Source: Betaproteobacteria bacterium
Lineage (GTDB): Bacteria > Pseudomonadota > Gammaproteobacteria > Burkholderiales > SG8-41
Direction of reading: 5' to 3'
DNA: 5,878 nucleotides
Assembly (NCBI GenBank): GCA_025356695.1
Contig: JANXSE010000049.1
Coordinates: forward strand, 1-5,878
Positions 5,629-5,878 of the stretch are shown here, piece by piece (within the stretch, counting starts at the first letter, position 1; each line of letters begins with the position of its first letter). Below the pieces are notes generated by a model. The model was given only the letters and a program-made list of their open reading frames with translations. It searched no databases and was not told where the DNA came from. The position numbers and the translations under genes are program-made.

Positions 5629-5684
5629 ATCTCCCGGCAACTGCGATATCATCGCCTCTGGCTTACCAAGTAAAGGCGAATATC

Positions 5685-5878
5685 GTGTACGAAGGCTTCA
5701 AGAAATTCGAAATCCAAACTTCGGACCCCGAGGTCAAGATCACCGGCGTGGTCGGCGGTTCAGGGCCGGCGGTGCTGCTGTTGCACGGCAACCCGCTGAC
5801 GCACGTGCACTGGCACCTCGTCGCGCCGCAACTGGCGAAGAATTACATGACCGTCCGGCGGCGAACCGGTGGCGACAT
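5685..5878 (+). CDS. Alpha/beta-hydrolase of the haloalkane/fluoroacetate dehalogenase type, N-terminal fragment
   Basis: The first 54 residues match the start of epoxide-hydrolase-like and haloacetate dehalogenase alpha/beta-hydrolases: MYEGFKKFEI, a GGSGPAVLLLHGNPLTH strand-turn (24-40) with the HGNP oxyanion-hole motif, then VHWHLVAPQLAKNY (41-54). These cytoplasmic enzymes use a nucleophilic Asp or Ser, His and an acid on haloacids, epoxides or esters; the nucleophile lies beyond the window. GTG 5685 has AAAGG (5672-5676) 8 nt upstream and gives the expected N-terminus. After Tyr54 the family sequence, normally a VVxxDLRGYGDS-like strand and turn, is absent and the frame reads MTVRRRTGGD instead, which suggests a local rearrangement, frameshift or assembly error at the window edge. 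The exact substrate class cannot be settled from this fragment. Confidence 0.82.
   Translation, partial: MYEGFKKFEIQTSDPEVKITGVVGGSGPAVLLLHGNPLTHVHWHLVAPQLAKNYMTVRRRTGGD

Noticed and set aside
28..5853. CRISPR array, tRNA or riboswitch
   Set aside because: No regularly spaced direct repeats, no cloverleaf with a CCA-type acceptor end, and no recognisable aptamer core were seen in any gap.

Overview
The window is a GC-rich (roughly two-thirds G+C), plus-strand-only stretch of a proteobacterial chromosome. It is most likely from Burkholderiales or a related betaproteobacterium. The reasons are the Bug-type (TctC) periplasmic binding protein, a family greatly expanded in that group, its MmgE/PrpD and acetamidase-family neighbours, and the GTAG-bordered REP hairpins in the gaps. 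No marker gene fixes the taxon. Both ends cut through genes, so this may be a complete short contig.

Layout. 1-249: C-terminal end of the electron transfer flavoprotein alpha subunit (etfA). 250-369: gap with a GTAG-bordered REP hairpin and a 23-bp dyad just before the next ribosome site. 370-1770: MmgE/PrpD-family enzyme. 1771-1893: gap filled by a BIME-like pair of inverted REP units. 1894-2880: exported Bug/TctC solute-binding protein. 2922-3998: exported acetamidase/formamidase-family protein, 41 nt downstream and probably co-transcribed. 3999-5491: a clearly AT-richer segment with its own consensus -10 box, carrying an exported protein of unknown function (4262-4960) and a small stand-alone GIY-YIG nuclease (5081-5491). 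5492-5684: gap with two more REP hairpins facing each other. 5685-5878: the start of an alpha/beta-hydrolase of the haloalkane/fluoroacetate-dehalogenase type, cut by the window end and with an abrupt loss of family similarity over its last 30 bases.

How the genes may work together. ETF, a MmgE/PrpD hydro-lyase/isomerase-like enzyme, a periplasmic solute binder, a periplasmic amidase-like enzyme and an alpha/beta-hydrolase fit a catabolic neighbourhood for an organic acid, amide or ester. The substrate cannot be read from the sequence. The low-GC pair looks like a later insertion unrelated to that metabolism. I see no CRISPR array, tRNA, rRNA, transposase or recognisable defence system. The least routine signals are the REP hairpins with variable stems and a recurring loop, and the low-GC insert.
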